Below, piece by piece: positions 62,901-64,000 of a DNA stretch of 64,000 bases. The position numbers and the translations under genes are program-made. The stretch comes from Erpobdella octoculata (lineage: Eukaryota; Annelida; Clitellata; Hirudinida; Erpobdellidae), in assembly GCA_963978895.1 (NCBI GenBank), contig OZ022238.1:42341155-42405154 (forward strand), read 5' to 3'. Under the pieces are notes generated by a model that was not told the DNA's origin, ran no database searches, and saw only the letters and a program-made list of their open reading frames with translations. How positions within the stretch are numbered: the first letter of the stretch is position 1; the number at the start of each line of letters is the position of its first letter.

Positions 62901-64000
62901 TTGGCTCGGTTGAAAGTATCTGTCATTTGAAATAAACAAACAAGCAAACAAATAAATATTTACAAAATATAAGCAAGAGCTATCATCACCTGATTGCTGG
63001 ATGTAAACAATGCTGTCATCTTCAGATATTATCAATAAAGAAGATTTCATCTTTCCACTATTATCAGATTTAAGTGATGCTCCATAGAACTGTTAAAATT
63101 TAAAATTTAACATATATTCCCAGTTTTTAAAAAGACATAACGCATAAGTGTACAACTAAATGTAGTACAAGTTTGCATTGAAGTAAAATGTATCAAGACT
63201 ATCAAGTCAACAAATTGTAATGCTGCTGACATAAACACAGTTAAGCAACTAATAAACACATACACACATACATACATACATACATACATACATACATACA
63301 TACATAACACACACAAACTTACTTGGAAAGGTCTTCCATGGTGAGCAGCAAACTTGAAAGAATGCTCCAATTCTCCACTTGGTAAATTCTTCGATGAGAG
63401 ACTGTGTGCTGAGAACTTTAACATCTGTTTTAAATTTTAATAAATAACAAGTTGTTAATTCAAAAATTAACATCTGTTTTAAATTTTAATAAATAACAAG
63501 TTGTTAAATCAAAAATTAACATCTGTTTTAAATTTTAATAAATAACAAGTTGTTAATTCAATAATTAAAAACTACATAAATAATTAAAAACTATATAAAA
63601 AAATTAGCAACTATATAAACAATTAGCAACTATAAAAATAATTAGCAACTATATAAATAATTACTAACTATATAAATAGATATCAGCTAAATAAATAAGG
63701 CACAGATATATAATATAACTGAGAGTAAATTAAATTTTAAAAAACCTCAGAAGATATCCTGGTAAGAGCTCCAAGAATGATTTCACCAGAATGAATAACT
63801 GTTTGGACAGCAGTCACCTAAATTTTAAAAATATATTCTACATCAGCTATCGGCTCATTGACACAAAAATAAATCTTGTGAATTAAAAGAAAACTTACTC
63901 CATTCAAGTCATGCTTCAATTCAACATCTCCATGTTGACACGAAAATACCAACAGATTGTCTTCTTTTAACTTCAATGCAACCACATCTACTCCTGAATT
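56927..64000 (-). CDS. EMC1: ER membrane protein complex subunit 1 (EMC1), 3' part of the gene
   Basis: EMC1 is the large lumenal subunit of the EMC, which inserts transmembrane helices at the ER. Minus-strand exons: >64000-63899, 63817-63746, 63424-63323, 63089-62990, 62593-62471, 62277-62222, 62079-61870, 61684-61517, 61292-61131, 60905-60777, 60349-60274, 60063-59938, 59742-59630, 59334-59221, about 58720-58625, 58391-58307, 57769-57621, 57087-56927 (TAA). Signatures: [118 protein letters not shown], then [20 protein letters not shown], a transmembrane segment ([14 protein letters not shown]) and LNRAWK at the C-terminus. A His/acidic-rich insert ([17 protein letters not shown], 62040-61970) is unusual. 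The 5' exons lie to the right of the window. Confidence 0.94.
57225..57325. repeat. TAC/TAA and TATG microsatellites in an EMC1 intron
   Basis: tactactac, taataataa and tatgtatgtatg tracts lie in sequence, in the intron before the last EMC1 exon. Confidence 0.9.
59042..59212. repeat. AATAAAAATGAATTAAAATA minisatellite in an EMC1 intron
   Basis: About 170 bp of units combining aaaataaaat with aaaatgaattaaaat, in variable order. It ends 9 bp before the donor of exon 59334-59221, so it almost touches the exon. Confidence 0.9.
63262..63306. repeat. ATAC microsatellite in an EMC1 intron
   Basis: About eleven catacata units, 17 bp from the donor of exon 63424-63323. Apparent CMYV-repeat polypeptides across it are artefacts. 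Confidence 0.9.
63419..63567 (-). repeat. Triplicated ~50-bp unit carrying an EMC1 3' splice site
   Basis: The unit aacatctgttttaaatttta followed by ataaataacaagttgttaa is present three times in tandem (about 63419, 63469, 63519). On the gene strand each contains TTTAAAACAG|ATGTTAA. The copy nearest the exon is the acceptor for 63424; the other two are upstream decoys. Confidence 0.9.

Overview
This is an AT-rich, intron-rich nuclear sequence from an invertebrate animal. The evidence is spliced orthologues of animal genes (ferroportin, EIF2B2, QSOX, a CCN-family matricellular protein, MASTL/Greatwall, EMC1), animal-type SRP (7SL) RNA genes, TTAGGG-like tracts, and a dense load of hAT, Helitron, piggyBac, pogo-like and LINE sequence. 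The species cannot be fixed from the sequence; a tunicate or another soft-bodied invertebrate is only a guess.

Layout. 1-2.3 kb: three hAT-type MITEs and two exons of a ferroportin-like gene (minus strand, running off the left edge). 2.3-6.2 kb: LINE remnants, a long TCAA microsatellite and a transposon end. 6.2-12.4 kb: an SRP RNA copy, a short SRP-Alu-like RNA candidate, and EIF2B2 (minus), whose last 12 exons close in frame, including a 22-nt microexon and a piggyBac insertion abutting one acceptor. 13-15 kb: MITE and LINE debris. 15.3-26.1 kb: a complete 10-exon QSOX gene (plus). 26.4-27.1 kb: the 3' half of a CCN-type gene (TSP1 plus cystine knot). 27.6-31.4 kb: microsatellites, non-autonomous Helitrons, a hAT deletion derivative and LINE debris. 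32.1-33.5 kb: a tRNA-Ile(AAT) gene cut by a hAT element. 33.8-38.0 kb: a 4.2-kb hAT transposon with perfect 8-bp target duplications and a nearly intact transposase broken by one stop codon. 38.3-40 kb: a LINE endonuclease fragment interrupted by another hAT. 40.3-47.7 kb: MASTL (plus). 48-55.5 kb: a 2.37-kb duplicate of the SRP/EIF2B2-tail segment, a pogo-like remnant, a hAT MITE and a third SRP RNA copy in the opposite orientation. 56.9-64 kb: EMC1 (minus), running off the right edge.

The genes do not form one pathway, although QSOX, EMC1, SRP RNA and the CCN protein all belong to the secretory route. The most notable structures are (1) the SRP RNA family: three 298-nt copies sharing an upstream block, a 50-nt fragment, and two copies of a short RNA candidate joining an SRP Alu 5' domain to a hairpin and T-run; (2) the hAT insertion in a tRNA gene, with target duplication and both tRNA halves preserved; (3) tandemly duplicated 3' splice-site regions in three unrelated genes. 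Exon boundaries were placed by eye, using reading frame, family resemblance and splice dinucleotides.
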